A stretch of 11,206 bases of DNA from Patescibacteria group bacterium (GCA_028703545.1 JAQVMR010000029.1:1-11206), one strand, 5' to 3'; positions 1-7,379 are shown, counted from the stretch's first letter. Translations and numbers: made by a program. Notes: generated from the sequence alone by a model not told the origin.

Positions 1-398
1 ATTATATATCGAAACGTGATCCATGTTAAAGCATAGGCTACTAGAACTATTGCTAATCCATATACAGAATTTTTTATTCTATTTTTGGCTTTAGAAATTG
101 TTTCTTCGTTTCCCCCAGCCATCATCCACTGCAGTCCAGATATAATTATAAGTATTAAAAATATTATTCCAAGAAAAGAAAATGCTGTGTTTATTATTGT
201 AACTGCGGTATCTGTCATTGTCGCTCCTGTATTATATCCAAGTGTTGTAGCAGAATTATTAATGTCTGTTTGAACATTATCTATTGCTGATGTTTGTTTT
301 TTAGCCCCAGCAGAGTGAGCAAAGTTAAAAAAATAAAAATTAAAAAATACAAAAATAATTAATAAAATAGAAACAATATTATTTTTATTGTGGTTCAT
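1..398 (-). CDS. Small pilin-like membrane protein (T4SS/TrbC-VirB2-like), 3' end outside window
   Basis: Partial gene entering from the left edge; the ATG is at 398-396 and about 132 codons are visible without a stop. It starts with a hydrophobic signal segment ending near AHS-AGA, followed by a short polar stretch, a membrane helix (around FSFLGIIFLILIIISG), the loop motif AGGNEETISKAKNRIKNSV, and a second hydrophobic helix cut by the window. This two-helix plan with a G-N-E/D-E loop is shared by the next four minus-strand genes and resembles the T4SS pilin/TrbC-VirB2 group. Its start overlaps the end of the upstream gene by 14 nt in another frame, so the two are probably translationally coupled. 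No Shine-Dalgarno site is visible. The loop is almost identical to that of its upstream neighbour, which implies a recent tandem duplication. The pilin role is inferred from architecture. Confidence 0.85.
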   Translation of the reverse strand, partial: MNHNKNNIVSILLIIFVFFNFYFFNFAHSAGAKKQTSAIDNVQTDINNSATTLGYNTGATMTDTAVTIINTAFSFLGIIFLILIIISGLQWMMAGGNEETISKAKNRIKNSVYGLAIVLVAYALTWITFRYI

Positions 399-786
399 TG
401 ATAACATTTTTTACTGCTGAAAATAGATTAGAAGTTATTAAATATGCACCAATTATTATTATAAGCCCAATAACAGAATTTTTTATTCTATTTTTGGCTT
501 TAGAAATTGTTTCTTCATTTCCTCCAGCCATTATCCACTGATATCCAGCAAATATTATATTTATAAACACTATTATACCTAAAAATCCAAGAACATATCC
601 TAAAATATTTGTTACCATATCCTTTGGTGTTGATCCGTTTTGAAGACCAGCGGTATTTGCAGTTACATTTAGACCATTTATAACTATATTCCTCCCTGAT
701 GACGCATAGGCGTTGGCAGGAATTAGAACAAAAGAAAATATAAATATGATTAATATAGTAAAAATTATTTGATTTATTTTTCTCAT
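385..786 (-). CDS. Small pilin-like membrane protein (T4SS/TrbC-VirB2-like)
   Basis: This 133-residue protein has a signal peptide (hydrophobic residues about 7-24, probable cleavage after ANA), a short extracytoplasmic stretch, a first membrane helix (about residues 62-85), the loop MAGGNEETISKAKNRIKNSV, and a second membrane helix (about 103-123). That is the usual plan of small TrbC/VirB2-like pilins, which are inserted in the cytoplasmic membrane and can assemble into a filament. It is the fourth pilin-like gene in the minus-strand block. It lies 81 nt after the previous one and overlaps the next by 14 nt. No Shine-Dalgarno sequence precedes the ATG. Its loop-coding DNA contains 44 nt identical to the downstream paralog. 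Filament assembly is not shown by the sequence; no VirB4-like ATPase or other secretion component is in the window. Confidence 0.88.
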   Translation of the reverse strand: MRKINQIIFTILIIFIFSFVLIPANAYASSGRNIVINGLNVTANTAGLQNGSTPKDMVTNILGYVLGFLGIIVFINIIFAGYQWIMAGGNEETISKAKNRIKNSVIGLIIIIGAYLITSNLFSAVKNVINEPQ

Positions 787-825
787 TTATTTAATCATGT
801 AACATTTATAATATATTCACATCCC

Positions 826-850
826 TCCTCACCCTTAAAAAAGATGAGGA
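826..850 (-). other. Intergenic hairpin after a pilin gene
   Basis: On the minus strand, TCCTCATC and GGTGAGGA form an 8-bp stem with one G-U pair around a 9-nt loop, 18 nt after the stop of the 868-1263 pilin gene. No U-tract follows, so it is not a standard intrinsic terminator. A 3'-end stabiliser or partial attenuator between the two pilin genes is possible. Confidence 0.4.
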
Positions 851-867
851 AAGTGTGCATACATTAT

Positions 868-1263
868 TTATTGTTCTCCAACTTCAAATTCAGTATTTGT
901 TGCAGTAGCCATTGCATTGAATACAAATGCAGTTATAACATATGCGAAAAGAACAATTATTAAACCAACCACTCCAGCACCCATCATTTTTTTAGCTGAT
1001 CCTATTTTTTCATCATTTCCACCGCTTGTCATCCATTTAAATCCAGCAATTATAATGATAACGAGTGCGACAAATCCTAAAAATCCTAACACCAAGTTTA
1101 TTATACGTTGTGCTGTTGCCTCTACATCAGTATCAGTACCAAGTCCTACGTCAGGAATATAACCAACGTTATATGTATTCAACTGAGCGGAACTGATTAA
1201 TGGCAAGCATATTACCATTGCCATTACCCCTAAACTAATTAGGTTTTTTGTTAGTTTTGACAT
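868..1263 (-). CDS. Small pilin-like membrane protein, probably the best expressed of the set
   Basis: The 131-residue protein has a signal peptide (cleavage probably after SSA, before QLN), a short polar segment, a membrane helix (about 53-77), the loop TSGGNDEKIGSAKKMMGAGV, a second membrane helix, and a polar tail ending EFEVGEQ. The architecture matches the other pilin-like genes in this block and the TrbC/VirB2/T4SS-pilin group. It alone among them has a clear Shine-Dalgarno site (AGGAG, 7 nt before the ATG), its own promoter at 1356-1328, and a perfect hairpin immediately 5' of the ribosome binding site. A hairpin also follows the gene. These points suggest independent, stronger expression, as expected for a major subunit; that is an inference. 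The function in filament or secretion is by family resemblance only. Confidence 0.88.
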   Translation of the reverse strand: MSKLTKNLISLGVMAMVICLPLISSAQLNTYNVGYIPDVGLGTDTDVEATAQRIINLVLGFLGFVALVIIIIAGFKWMTSGGNDEKIGSAKKMMGAGVVGLIIVLFAYVITAFVFNAMATATNTEFEVGEQ

Positions 1264-1276
1264 TTGTTTTTCTCCT

Positions 1277-1294
1277 TTCTGTTTAATAACAGAA
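1277..1294 (-). promoter_or_regulatory. 5'-UTR hairpin abutting the Shine-Dalgarno of the 868-1263 pilin gene
   Basis: TTCTGTT-ATTA-AACAGAA (minus strand) is a perfect 7-bp stem with a 4-nt loop. Its 3' arm ends directly at the AGGAG ribosome binding site (1276-1272). It may protect the mRNA 5' end or affect translation initiation. Confidence 0.5.
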
Positions 1295-1327
1295 TTAATT
1301 TATTTATATTAATTAAATTATGTATAA

Positions 1328-1356
1328 ATTATACTATTTTTTAATAAAATAAACAA
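1328..1356 (-). promoter_or_regulatory. Sigma70-type promoter for the 868-1263 pilin gene
   Basis: On the minus strand, a perfect TATAAT lies at 1333-1328 with TTGTTT 17 nt upstream (1356-1351). Transcription would start near 1321, giving a leader of about 58 nt that includes the hairpin at 1294-1277 and the AGGAG site. Confidence 0.55.
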
Positions 1357-1367
1357 TTGATAATTTA

Positions 1368-1715
1368 TTATTTCGCTATAGCATCTATTACAAAATTAAG
1401 GATTCCATAACTTGCAAAGACTATAACAATTCCAAAGACTGCCCATTTTAGTGTTTCCTTACCCTTTTTTACATTATCTTCATTGCCCCCAGAAATTATC
1501 CAAAGTATACCACCATATATAAACATAACTAGTGATAGTGAGCCAACTACACCTAGTAGAGTTGCTATAATTGTACCCATTAAATCGGGTATTGATGTTG
1601 TACCAATTGGGTTTGTTATTGTGCTTTCTTGTGCGTGTAATTTAGTTATAAGCAAAAGAAAAGCCAGAATTATATTAACACCAAGAAGAGCTGTATTATT
1701 TTTTTTATTTTTCAT
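1368..1715 (-). CDS. Small pilin-like membrane protein (T4SS/TrbC-VirB2-like)
   Basis: The 115-residue protein starts with a signal peptide (cleavage probably after LHA, before QES). A short polar region, a first membrane helix (about 47-70), the loop ISGGNEDNVKKGKETLKWAV and a second membrane helix (about 91-111) follow, and it ends soon after. This is the shortest of the five and otherwise has the same plan. It lies 49 nt after the Cys-rich pilin-like gene. No Shine-Dalgarno site is visible in the AT-only spacer. It is probably cotranscribed with galU, the solute-binding protein and the Cys-rich protein; the next gene down has its own promoter. The role is inferred from family resemblance. 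Confidence 0.86.
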   Translation of the reverse strand: MKNKKNNTALLGVNIILAFLLLITKLHAQESTITNPIGTTSIPDLMGTIIATLLGVVGSLSLVMFIYGGILWIISGGNEDNVKKGKETLKWAVFGIVIVFASYGILNFVIDAIAK

Positions 1716-1764
1716 ATTATATAAATTATTAAATAAAATTTTAAATTAATTATTTTTATTTTGT

Positions 1765-2367
1765 TTAGAATTTATCAGGCTTTATGACATTACTTATTAC
1801 GTAATTCCCCTCTAATCCTATGGCATTTTGAACAAATTTTACTATAACAAAAGAACACAATGCTATTGCTATTCCTATAATTGAATTTAACATCATTGAT
1901 TTGGCACTAGATATTTTTTCTGAATTTCCTTGTGATATTATCATTTGTATTCCAGCAACAACAAAAAATAAAAGAGCTACTCCAGCTATAAGACTAAGCA
2001 ATAGGTTTGCTGCGTTTATTGCTATTGTAACTAAATCTTTGGTTGCACACTCACCCTTATCTTTACATTTATTAGTTATTCCAGTGAATATAATTCCAGG
2101 TTCATTGGTGGATATTGCGTTTTCGTCTTTTTCTTCTGCTTGTGTTTGTGTTGTGCCTTGTTGTTTAGGTGGACAACATTGTACGTAGTCGCCACCTTGG
2201 CATGGCCAGTTTGGACCCCTACCAGGATAACACCCCGCACAATTAGTTGCTCTGCAATCTATACACTCCCAGTTTGGATTATGCTCCTTACAAGACTCTG
2301 CAACTACATGATTAAAAGGAATTATAAAAGATATTATTAATATAAAAAATAAAATTGCTTTTTTCAT
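1765..2367 (-). CDS. Pilin-like membrane protein with a secreted Cys-rich domain
   Basis: This 200-residue protein is a pilin-like membrane unit with an extra ectodomain. The signal peptide probably ends at VVA-ESC. Residues 26-65 hold eight cysteines (26, 35, 38, 43, 46, 56, 64, 65), including C-x2-C and CC and a repeated PNWxC motif. A polar Gln/Thr/Glu linker follows, then C101 and C107. The C-terminal half has two membrane helices around the loop ISQGNSEKISSAKSMM, matching the paralogs. Ten ectodomain cysteines, an even number, suit five disulfides, although metal binding cannot be excluded. It starts 4 nt after the stop of the solute-binding lipoprotein, so the two are almost certainly cotranscribed. 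A tip, adhesin or specialised subunit is plausible. I do not recognise the Cys-rich domain. Confidence 0.85.
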   Translation of the reverse strand: MKKAILFFILIISFIIPFNHVVAESCKEHNPNWECIDCRATNCAGCYPGRGPNWPCQGGDYVQCCPPKQQGTTQTQAEEKDENAISTNEPGIIFTGITNKCKDKGECATKDLVTIAINAANLLLSLIAGVALLFFVVAGIQMIISQGNSEKISSAKSMMLNSIIGIAIALCSFVIVKFVQNAIGLEGNYVISNVIKPDKF

Positions 2368-2371
2368 ATGC

Positions 2372-3772
2372 TTATTTAATTGTTTGATTTATTTTTGACT
2401 GATACGATTCTATTATAGCATTTATGTCGCTATCTGTTCCAGCGCTTTTAATTCTATCTGTTAATTCTTCTAGATATCTTTTTGCTAATTCAGGACTCGT
2501 GCCTTTATACCAAGACTTAGCACTTAATATTTGATTTACAAAAGGAGCGATTCTTATATTCTTACTCTGTTCTTTGATAAGATCTCTTAGGGCTGTTGGT
2601 TTTTCAGATTTTTCTAAATATACTTTTACATTTTCTTTTTTTGTAGCAAAATCTATAAATCCCCAGGCGATATCAGATTTTTTTGTTCTGTGGGACACTG
2701 TCATAACCCAGTAATTTGCAATGTTTACTGGATTAAGAGCTAATATTTCTCCATCTTGAGATATCCGATATTGTAGTTGTGGAATTGTAGAAATTCCATA
2801 ATTTATTTGATTTTGCGATATCTGATCTTTGTGATATGGGTATCCAAAGAAAAATGCTGTTTGGCCACCCTTAAAAGCTTCAAGTGAGTTAGATTGATCT
2901 TTATTCCACGAATAAATGTCTTTCACTGGATTAGAGAAGTCATTATAAAAATTTATAGCTGCAAGAGTTATTTTTTTATTCGATGAAAGATTTATTGTGC
3001 CACGAGCATTTGCAAAATTAGTATCAGCCTGCATTAAAAATAAAGCTATTATATCAGAAGCATTTGTTATGTTATTTATTGTTCCAAGTGCCGTTCCTGA
3101 TTGTTTAAATGATCCATCTTTCTTTAATTGAGTTATTTTTTTAACCTGATCTACAAAATCATCAGAGTTTTTTTCATCAGACCATACTATTGGTGGTTTT
3201 GGTATTCCCGCATCGTCTAACATATCTCTATTATAAAACATTGCAAGAGTCTCAAGACTCAAAGGAAGTCCATAAATTTTGTTATCTATATATACATCAC
3301 CAGTTACTACATTTGCAAATTTTAAATCCAAATCATCTCTTGATATTAGATTAACATTTTTTAAAGAATCTATTATGTCTGTTTTTTTCATAAAAGAAAT
3401 TCCAGATATTTTTACCTGTCTAAGTGGAAGTTTTACAGATGCGGGCATTGCTGTTATTCTTCCTTTTTCTTTGTATTGACGTAGTAGTGTATTTGGTAAA
3501 AAGTAAATATCAGGACCCCTGTCATCTGCCCACGCATTTAATAATTGATTCTCATATTCTTCTGCTGAGAACTGCCTATATTCAAATGTTACAGTTGGAT
3601 ATGAATTAGTAAATTTATTAAATAGTAATTCTAGGGCGTCTCTGTCTTCATAAACACCCCAGACAGTAAGTGTCACGGGTTTGTTTACAATTTTTTTATT
3701 GGCTGTGCATTGAAAACCAGATGTTATAAGAAGAATAAATATTAAAAGTAGAATTAATTTTTTTGTTTTCAT
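2372..3772 (-). CDS. ABC-type extracellular solute-binding lipoprotein (family 1, sugar-type)
   Basis: The 466-residue protein has a lipoprotein-like signal (charged start, hydrophobic core, then TSGFQC with C22); the residues before the Cys are atypical for a lipobox. The mature part opens with VTLTVWGVYEDRDALELLFNKF and continues with a segment ending GPDIYFLP, then YGLPLSLETLAMFYNRDML. These are hallmarks of family 1 extracellular solute-binding proteins, which commonly capture sugars or oligosaccharides for ABC importers. The length suits the family. The start lies 10 nt after galU and the stop 4 nt before the Cys-rich pilin-like gene, so it belongs to that operon. No permease or ATPase is in the window, so import partners may lie elsewhere, or the protein may only bind ligand at the surface. 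The ligand cannot be told from sequence. Confidence 0.9.
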   Translation of the reverse strand: MKTKKLILLLIFILLITSGFQCTANKKIVNKPVTLTVWGVYEDRDALELLFNKFTNSYPTVTFEYRQFSAEEYENQLLNAWADDRGPDIYFLPNTLLRQYKEKGRITAMPASVKLPLRQVKISGISFMKKTDIIDSLKNVNLISRDDLDLKFANVVTGDVYIDNKIYGLPLSLETLAMFYNRDMLDDAGIPKPPIVWSDEKNSDDFVDQVKKITQLKKDGSFKQSGTALGTINNITNASDIIALFLMQADTNFANARGTINLSSNKKITLAAINFYNDFSNPVKDIYSWNKDQSNSLEAFKGGQTAFFFGYPYHKDQISQNQINYGISTIPQLQYRISQDGEILALNPVNIANYWVMTVSHRTKKSDIAWGFIDFATKKENVKVYLEKSEKPTALRDLIKEQSKNIRIAPFVNQILSAKSWYKGTSPELAKRYLEELTDRIKSAGTDSDINAIIESYQSKINQTIK

Positions 3773-3782
3773 AATTGTTTAT

Positions 3783-4649
3783 TTATTTTAAAATTTGTTT
3801 TAAATATTTTTTAAAATCATTTTTTAAATCATTTCTGTCGAGAGCATATTCCACAGTTGCTTGTAAAAAATTTAGAGGATCACCCGTTGTTAACCACTTT
3901 CCGTTCTCAGTTTGTTTCGCATAAGCATTACCACCATTTTTTATATAAGTATCTATTGCGTCAGCTATCCAGAGTTCATTATTTTTTCCTAGAGTCTGAT
4001 TTTCCAAAATTTTAATTATATCATAATTTAAAATATATCTTCCAAAAATTGCTAAATCAGATGGAGCCTCTTCAATAGAGGGCTTTTCTATAATTTTTTC
4101 TATTTGATTTTTTGTGCCTTTTTTGATCCCAACTATTCCATATTTAGAAATGTCTTTTTTTGCAACTTTTTGAACACCCATTATAATGCCTGGATTTTTT
4201 TCATATTCTTCTATTAATTGCTTTGTAAATGATTTTTTTGATTTTACTAAATCATCACCAAAAGCATAAATAAATGGCTCACCCCCCACTACTGATTCAG
4301 CACACAAAACCGGAGTTCCGTTGCCGTATGGTCCTTTTTGTCTTATATAGATATAATTTGCTAAATTTGCAATGCGTTTTATTTGTTCTAGATAATCTAG
4401 TTTTTTTGTTTTTAATAATTGTTGTTCTAATTCTAAATTTATATCAAAGTGATCTTCTAGTGGTTTTTTGCTACCCGTTGTTATCATTATAATATCTTTT
4501 ATTCCTGCGTCTACAAGTTCTTCTACTATATATTGAACAATTGGTTTATCAACTATTGGTAACATTTCTTTAGGTTGTGATTTTGTTACCGGTAGAAATC
4601 TTGTTCCAGATCCAGCCACAGCGATAACCGCTTTTGTAATTTTTTGCAT
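3783..4649 (-). CDS. galU: UTP--glucose-1-phosphate uridylyltransferase
   Basis: GalU makes UDP-glucose from UTP and glucose-1-phosphate in the cytoplasm, supplying glycosylation and envelope polysaccharides. The 288-residue length is typical. The nucleotide-binding signature GSGTRFLPVTKSQPKEMLP follows the first strand (AVIAVAG). Further family motifs are IVDKPIVQYIVEELVDAGI, EPFIYAFGDDLV, the EKP...APSDLAIFGRYIL segment, NNELWIADAID and TTGDPLNFLQATVEYAL. The usual GLGHAVLC stretch reads GNGTPVLC, a small departure. The gene begins the minus-strand block and is followed after 10 nt by the solute-binding lipoprotein. No Shine-Dalgarno site precedes the ATG. A TATAAT promoter lies upstream in the divergent region shared with the pseudouridine synthase gene. 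Confidence 0.95.
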   Translation of the reverse strand: MQKITKAVIAVAGSGTRFLPVTKSQPKEMLPIVDKPIVQYIVEELVDAGIKDIIMITTGSKKPLEDHFDINLELEQQLLKTKKLDYLEQIKRIANLANYIYIRQKGPYGNGTPVLCAESVVGGEPFIYAFGDDLVKSKKSFTKQLIEEYEKNPGIIMGVQKVAKKDISKYGIVGIKKGTKNQIEKIIEKPSIEEAPSDLAIFGRYILNYDIIKILENQTLGKNNELWIADAIDTYIKNGGNAYAKQTENGKWLTTGDPLNFLQATVEYALDRNDLKNDFKKYLKQILK

Positions 4650-4659
4650 ATAAAAATAG

Positions 4660-4674
4660 TTAGTTTATAACTAA
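4660..4674. repeat. Inverted repeat TTAGTT-TAT-AACTAA in the divergent intergenic region
   Basis: A perfect 6-bp inverted repeat with a 3-nt centre lies between the galU -10 box and its ATG. Its position downstream of the -10 would suit a small operator or a short 5'-UTR hairpin, but the sequence is AT-rich and chance is possible. Confidence 0.3.
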
Positions 4675-4678
4675 GTTT

Positions 4679-4707
4679 ATTATACTATATTTTTGTTTTT
4701 ATTTTAA
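4679..4707 (-). promoter_or_regulatory. Promoter of galU, overlapping a possible divergent promoter
   Basis: On the minus strand, TATAAT at 4684-4679 has TTAAAA 17 nt upstream (4707-4702). This predicts a start near 4672 and a leader of about 23 nt. On the plus strand, TATACT at 4681-4686 overlaps the same bases and could serve the pseudouridine synthase, but it lacks a good -35. The two -10 boxes would compete for polymerase. Confidence 0.45.
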
Positions 4708-4755
4708 ATGCTTTATGTATGGAATTCTTTTTATTTATTTGCTATTCTAATTATT

Positions 4756-5670
4756 ATGAGAAAGAAATTTATATGCGATGAAGACAAGGTACGACTTGAT
4801 CAATTTTTGACAAATCATTTGTCGGAATTTTCACGTTCAAAAATTCAGAAAATTATTGAAGGTGGTTTTGTTTCTGTAAATAATAATATTACTAAATCAA
4901 AACATTTTTCCATATTAAAAAATGATGAAATTTTATTAGATTACAAAGAAGACACAACAATCAAAATTCCAGAAGAAATTAAAGATATAAAAATTATTGA
5001 AGAGACATTAGATTATTTAGTAATAGAGAAGCCCGCTGGAATTTTAACACATCAAGTTGAGGCTAAATATGAATATTCGCTTTTAGATTGGATCCTGGAA
5101 AGATACCCAAAAATAAAAAAAGTTGGAGATAACGATAAATTACGTTCGGGAATAATTCACAGATTAGACAAAAAAGTTTCGGGAATTTTAGTTGTTTGTA
5201 AAAATCAAAAAATATTTGATTGTTTAAAAAAACAGTTTAAAGAAAGAACAATTACTAAAAAATATTTTGCATTGGTACATGGAGTTATAAAAGATGATTA
5301 TGGCGAAATTGATTTTCCAATTTCAAGATCAAAAAACTCGGGTAAAATGGTTTCAAAGCCGCATAATTTAGAAGGAAAAGAGGCTTTAACATTATATAAT
5401 GTGATAAAAAGATATGGTGCTTATACATTTTTAGATATAGAAATAAAAACAGGAAGAAATCATCAAATAAGAACACACATGCAATCAATCGGATATCCAG
5501 TTGTGGGAGATGAATTGTATAAAATTAGAAACATAAAAGATAAATTGAATTTAAATAGAATTTTTTTACACTCATATCATTTAGAATTTGATGATTTAAG
5601 TGGAAACAGGAAAATTTTTGAAATTCCCCTTCCAAATGAATTAAAAAAAGTTATTAATAATTTAAAATAA
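4756..5670 (+). CDS. RluA/RluD-family pseudouridine synthase
   Basis: This enzyme isomerises uridine to pseudouridine in RNA, most likely 23S rRNA if RluD-like. I chose the ATG at 4756 over one 48 nt upstream, because the extra 16 residues are hydrophobic while MRKKFICDEDKVRLDQFL begins a typical S4 RNA-binding domain (about residues 10-60). The resulting protein has 304 residues, usual for the family. The catalytic motif HRLD is at 135-138, so D138 is the predicted nucleophile, followed by VSGILVVCKN. The downstream signature GRNHQIRTH is at 233-241, then GYPVVGDELY. The stop is one base before the guanylate kinase ATG, so the two form an operon. No Shine-Dalgarno site is visible. The exact target uridine (RluA, C or D type) cannot be assigned. 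Confidence 0.93.
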   Translation: MRKKFICDEDKVRLDQFLTNHLSEFSRSKIQKIIEGGFVSVNNNITKSKHFSILKNDEILLDYKEDTTIKIPEEIKDIKIIEETLDYLVIEKPAGILTHQVEAKYEYSLLDWILERYPKIKKVGDNDKLRSGIIHRLDKKVSGILVVCKNQKIFDCLKKQFKERTITKKYFALVHGVIKDDYGEIDFPISRSKNSGKMVSKPHNLEGKEALTLYNVIKRYGAYTFLDIEIKTGRNHQIRTHMQSIGYPVVGDELYKIRNIKDKLNLNRIFLHSYHLEFDDLSGNRKIFEIPLPNELKKVINNLK

Positions 5671-5671
5671 T

Positions 5672-6238
5672 ATGAAAAAAAAATGTTTTTTAATTTCCGG
5701 AGTATCTGGGGTTGGTAAAACAAGTATTGCCTATGAAATTGTTAAAAGAGACGCAAGAATTGAAAAAGTAATAACATCAACAACTAGAGACATGAGATTA
5801 AATGAAAAAGATGGTATAGATTATTCTTTTTATACAAAAGAAGAATTTGAAGAAATGCTAAATAGGGGAGATTTTTTTGAGCACGTAGAGGTCTATGGAA
5901 ATTTATATGGCTCAGAGAAAAAAGAAGTTGATAAAATTTTTAATTCTGGACGTATTCCTCTTTTTGTATGTGATGTGCAGGGTATAATAAATCTATCAAA
6001 AAATATTGAAAATTTAGTAAAAATTTTTATAGTCCCTGATTCAATAGATAATTTAAGAAAAAGAATTGAAGAGAGAGATGTTTATTTTTCGGATGATACA
6101 GAAAAAAGATTATCTTATATAAAAGAAGAAATGAAAATGGCAGACATTTGTGATTATAAAGTTGTAAACGAACAAGGACAATTAGAAAAAGCAGTAAATG
6201 ATGTTTTAAATATAATAAATAAAGAATTGAAAAACTAA
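5672..6238 (+). CDS. gmk: Guanylate kinase
   Basis: Guanylate kinase converts GMP and ATP to GDP and ADP in purine nucleotide metabolism. The 188-residue protein is slightly shorter than common homologs (about 200). The P-loop is GVSGVGKT (residues 10-17). The GMP-binding region shows STTRD followed by NEKDGIDYSFYTKEEFEEM, then FEHVEVYGNLYG and later IPLFVCDVQG, all in family order. The lid/arginine region is RKRIEERDVYFSDDTEKRL. The gene begins one base after the stop of the pseudouridine synthase, so translation is probably coupled; no Shine-Dalgarno site is seen. The serine hydrolase follows 55 nt later. All key motifs look intact. Confidence 0.95.
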   Translation: MKKKCFLISGVSGVGKTSIAYEIVKRDARIEKVITSTTRDMRLNEKDGIDYSFYTKEEFEEMLNRGDFFEHVEVYGNLYGSEKKEVDKIFNSGRIPLFVCDVQGIINLSKNIENLVKIFIVPDSIDNLRKRIEERDVYFSDDTEKRLSYIKEEMKMADICDYKVVNEQGQLEKAVNDVLNIINKELKN

Positions 6239-6293
6239 TTTTATCTAAGAATATTTTTAATTTCTTTAAAAGACTATAAAAAAATTAAACAAT

Positions 6294-7292
6294 ATGATTT
6301 ATAACAAAAATAAAATTTTATTCATTGTTTTTTGCTTAATATTTTTTTGTCTAGGTATTTTAACAAAATATTATTTTTTAACACAAAATATCACAGATTT
6401 TTCTGAGCTTAGGAGATCTGATGTTGTTAACAGGGAATTTAAATATATAAATCCATTGTTAGAATGCGAACAGACAAATTTTCATTTAAATAAAAATTTA
6501 AGCGATTTAAAATCAAAAATTCAAGAAAAAATAAATAAAGAAAGGGGAGATAAAAAAATTAATTTTGCCGCCGTTTATTTTAGAGACTTAAATAATGGAC
6601 CATGGTTTGGTATTAATGAAAAGAGTTATTTTGCTCCAGCAAGTATTCTTAAGATTCCAGTTATGCTGGCATATTTTTATGCAGCACAAAAAGATTCAAA
6701 TATATTACAACAAACAATGACAATTGAAGAAGAATATGATTATTCAGTTCAAGGAACAATCCCAGACCTTATGTTAGAAAAAAATTATACCTACACCATT
6801 GAAGAATTAATAGAGAGAATGATAATATATTCGGATAATTATGCATATGCACTTCTTTTAAATAATATAGATATTAATAATATTATACATGTTTATGATT
6901 CAATTGGTATTGATTACAAAGCCATCAACGATTCATTGAATTTTAATGTTTTGAGCGTAAAAGATTATTCAGCTTTTTTCAGAGTTTTATTTAACTCTTC
7001 ATATTTAGACAGAGAATATTCAGAAAAAGCTTTGTCCATTTTAGCAAAATCTCAATTTTTCAATGGAATAAAAAAAGAATTACCCATAAATTTAGATATT
7101 GCTAATAAATTCGGAGAAACCATATCTACAGATTTAAAAGAGTTTCAATTACATGATTGTGGTATAGTTTATATACCCAAGAAACCATATTTATTGTGTA
7201 TAATGACAAGAGGAGACAAAAGAGAAAATCTTACTAAGACTATTTCGAGCATATCCAAAATTATTTATGAATATGTGGTTGCCATAGATTAA
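6294..7292 (+). CDS. Membrane-anchored beta-lactamase-fold serine hydrolase, copy 1
   Basis: The 332-residue protein has an N-terminal membrane anchor (about residues 8-29) and then an extracytoplasmic beta-lactamase/transpeptidase-fold domain like Beta-lactamase2 (class A-related). The fold signature FRDLNNGPWFGINE precedes the nucleophile motif S117-I-L-K120 (in PASILKIPVM). The SDN motif is at 180-182. The KTG triad position reads KFG (272-274), then HDCGIVY. No class A ExxLN omega-loop motif was found, so a true beta-lactamase is unlikely. A D,D-peptidase-like or other envelope serine hydrolase fits better. The paralog at 7520-8551 shares motif order and anchor. It lies 55 nt after gmk. 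An AT-rich spacer with a possible TATAAA precedes it; no Shine-Dalgarno site is visible. The substrate is unknown. Confidence 0.87.
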   Translation: MIYNKNKILFIVFCLIFFCLGILTKYYFLTQNITDFSELRRSDVVNREFKYINPLLECEQTNFHLNKNLSDLKSKIQEKINKERGDKKINFAAVYFRDLNNGPWFGINEKSYFAPASILKIPVMLAYFYAAQKDSNILQQTMTIEEEYDYSVQGTIPDLMLEKNYTYTIEELIERMIIYSDNYAYALLLNNIDINNIIHVYDSIGIDYKAINDSLNFNVLSVKDYSAFFRVLFNSSYLDREYSEKALSILAKSQFFNGIKKELPINLDIANKFGETISTDLKEFQLHDCGIVYIPKKPYLLCIMTRGDKRENLTKTISSISKIIYEYVVAID

Positions 7293-7341
7293 TTTAATTT
7301 ATATTTAAATATTATAATGAGTCGAGCTTTAAAAAAAATAA

Positions 7342-7370
7342 TTGACAAATTAGTATATATAAAATAATAT
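7342..7370 (+). promoter_or_regulatory. Promoter of tRNA-Arg
   Basis: A perfect TTGACA (7342-7347) is followed after 17 nt by TAATAT (7365-7370). The tRNA begins 10 nt after the -10 box, so transcription would start only a few bases before the mature 5' end. Confidence 0.7.
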
Positions 7371-7379
7371 AGTTTGTTT

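Noticed and set aside
826..850. Intrinsic terminator between pilin-like genes
   Set aside because: The hairpin is real but is not followed by a T-tract on the minus strand.
917..1162. Open frames antisense to the pilin-like genes (also at 85-273, 1483-1749, 1901-2188)
   Set aside because: They mirror the conserved helices and loop of the real minus-strand genes and lack their own signals.
4708..4755. Upstream ATG giving a 16-residue longer pseudouridine synthase
   Set aside because: The added segment is hydrophobic and would precede a cytoplasmic S4 domain; the ATG at 4756 matches family starts.
6294..7292. Calling the hydrolases antibiotic-resistance beta-lactamases
   Set aside because: No ExxLN motif and an altered KTG triad; the fold is shared with many envelope peptidases.
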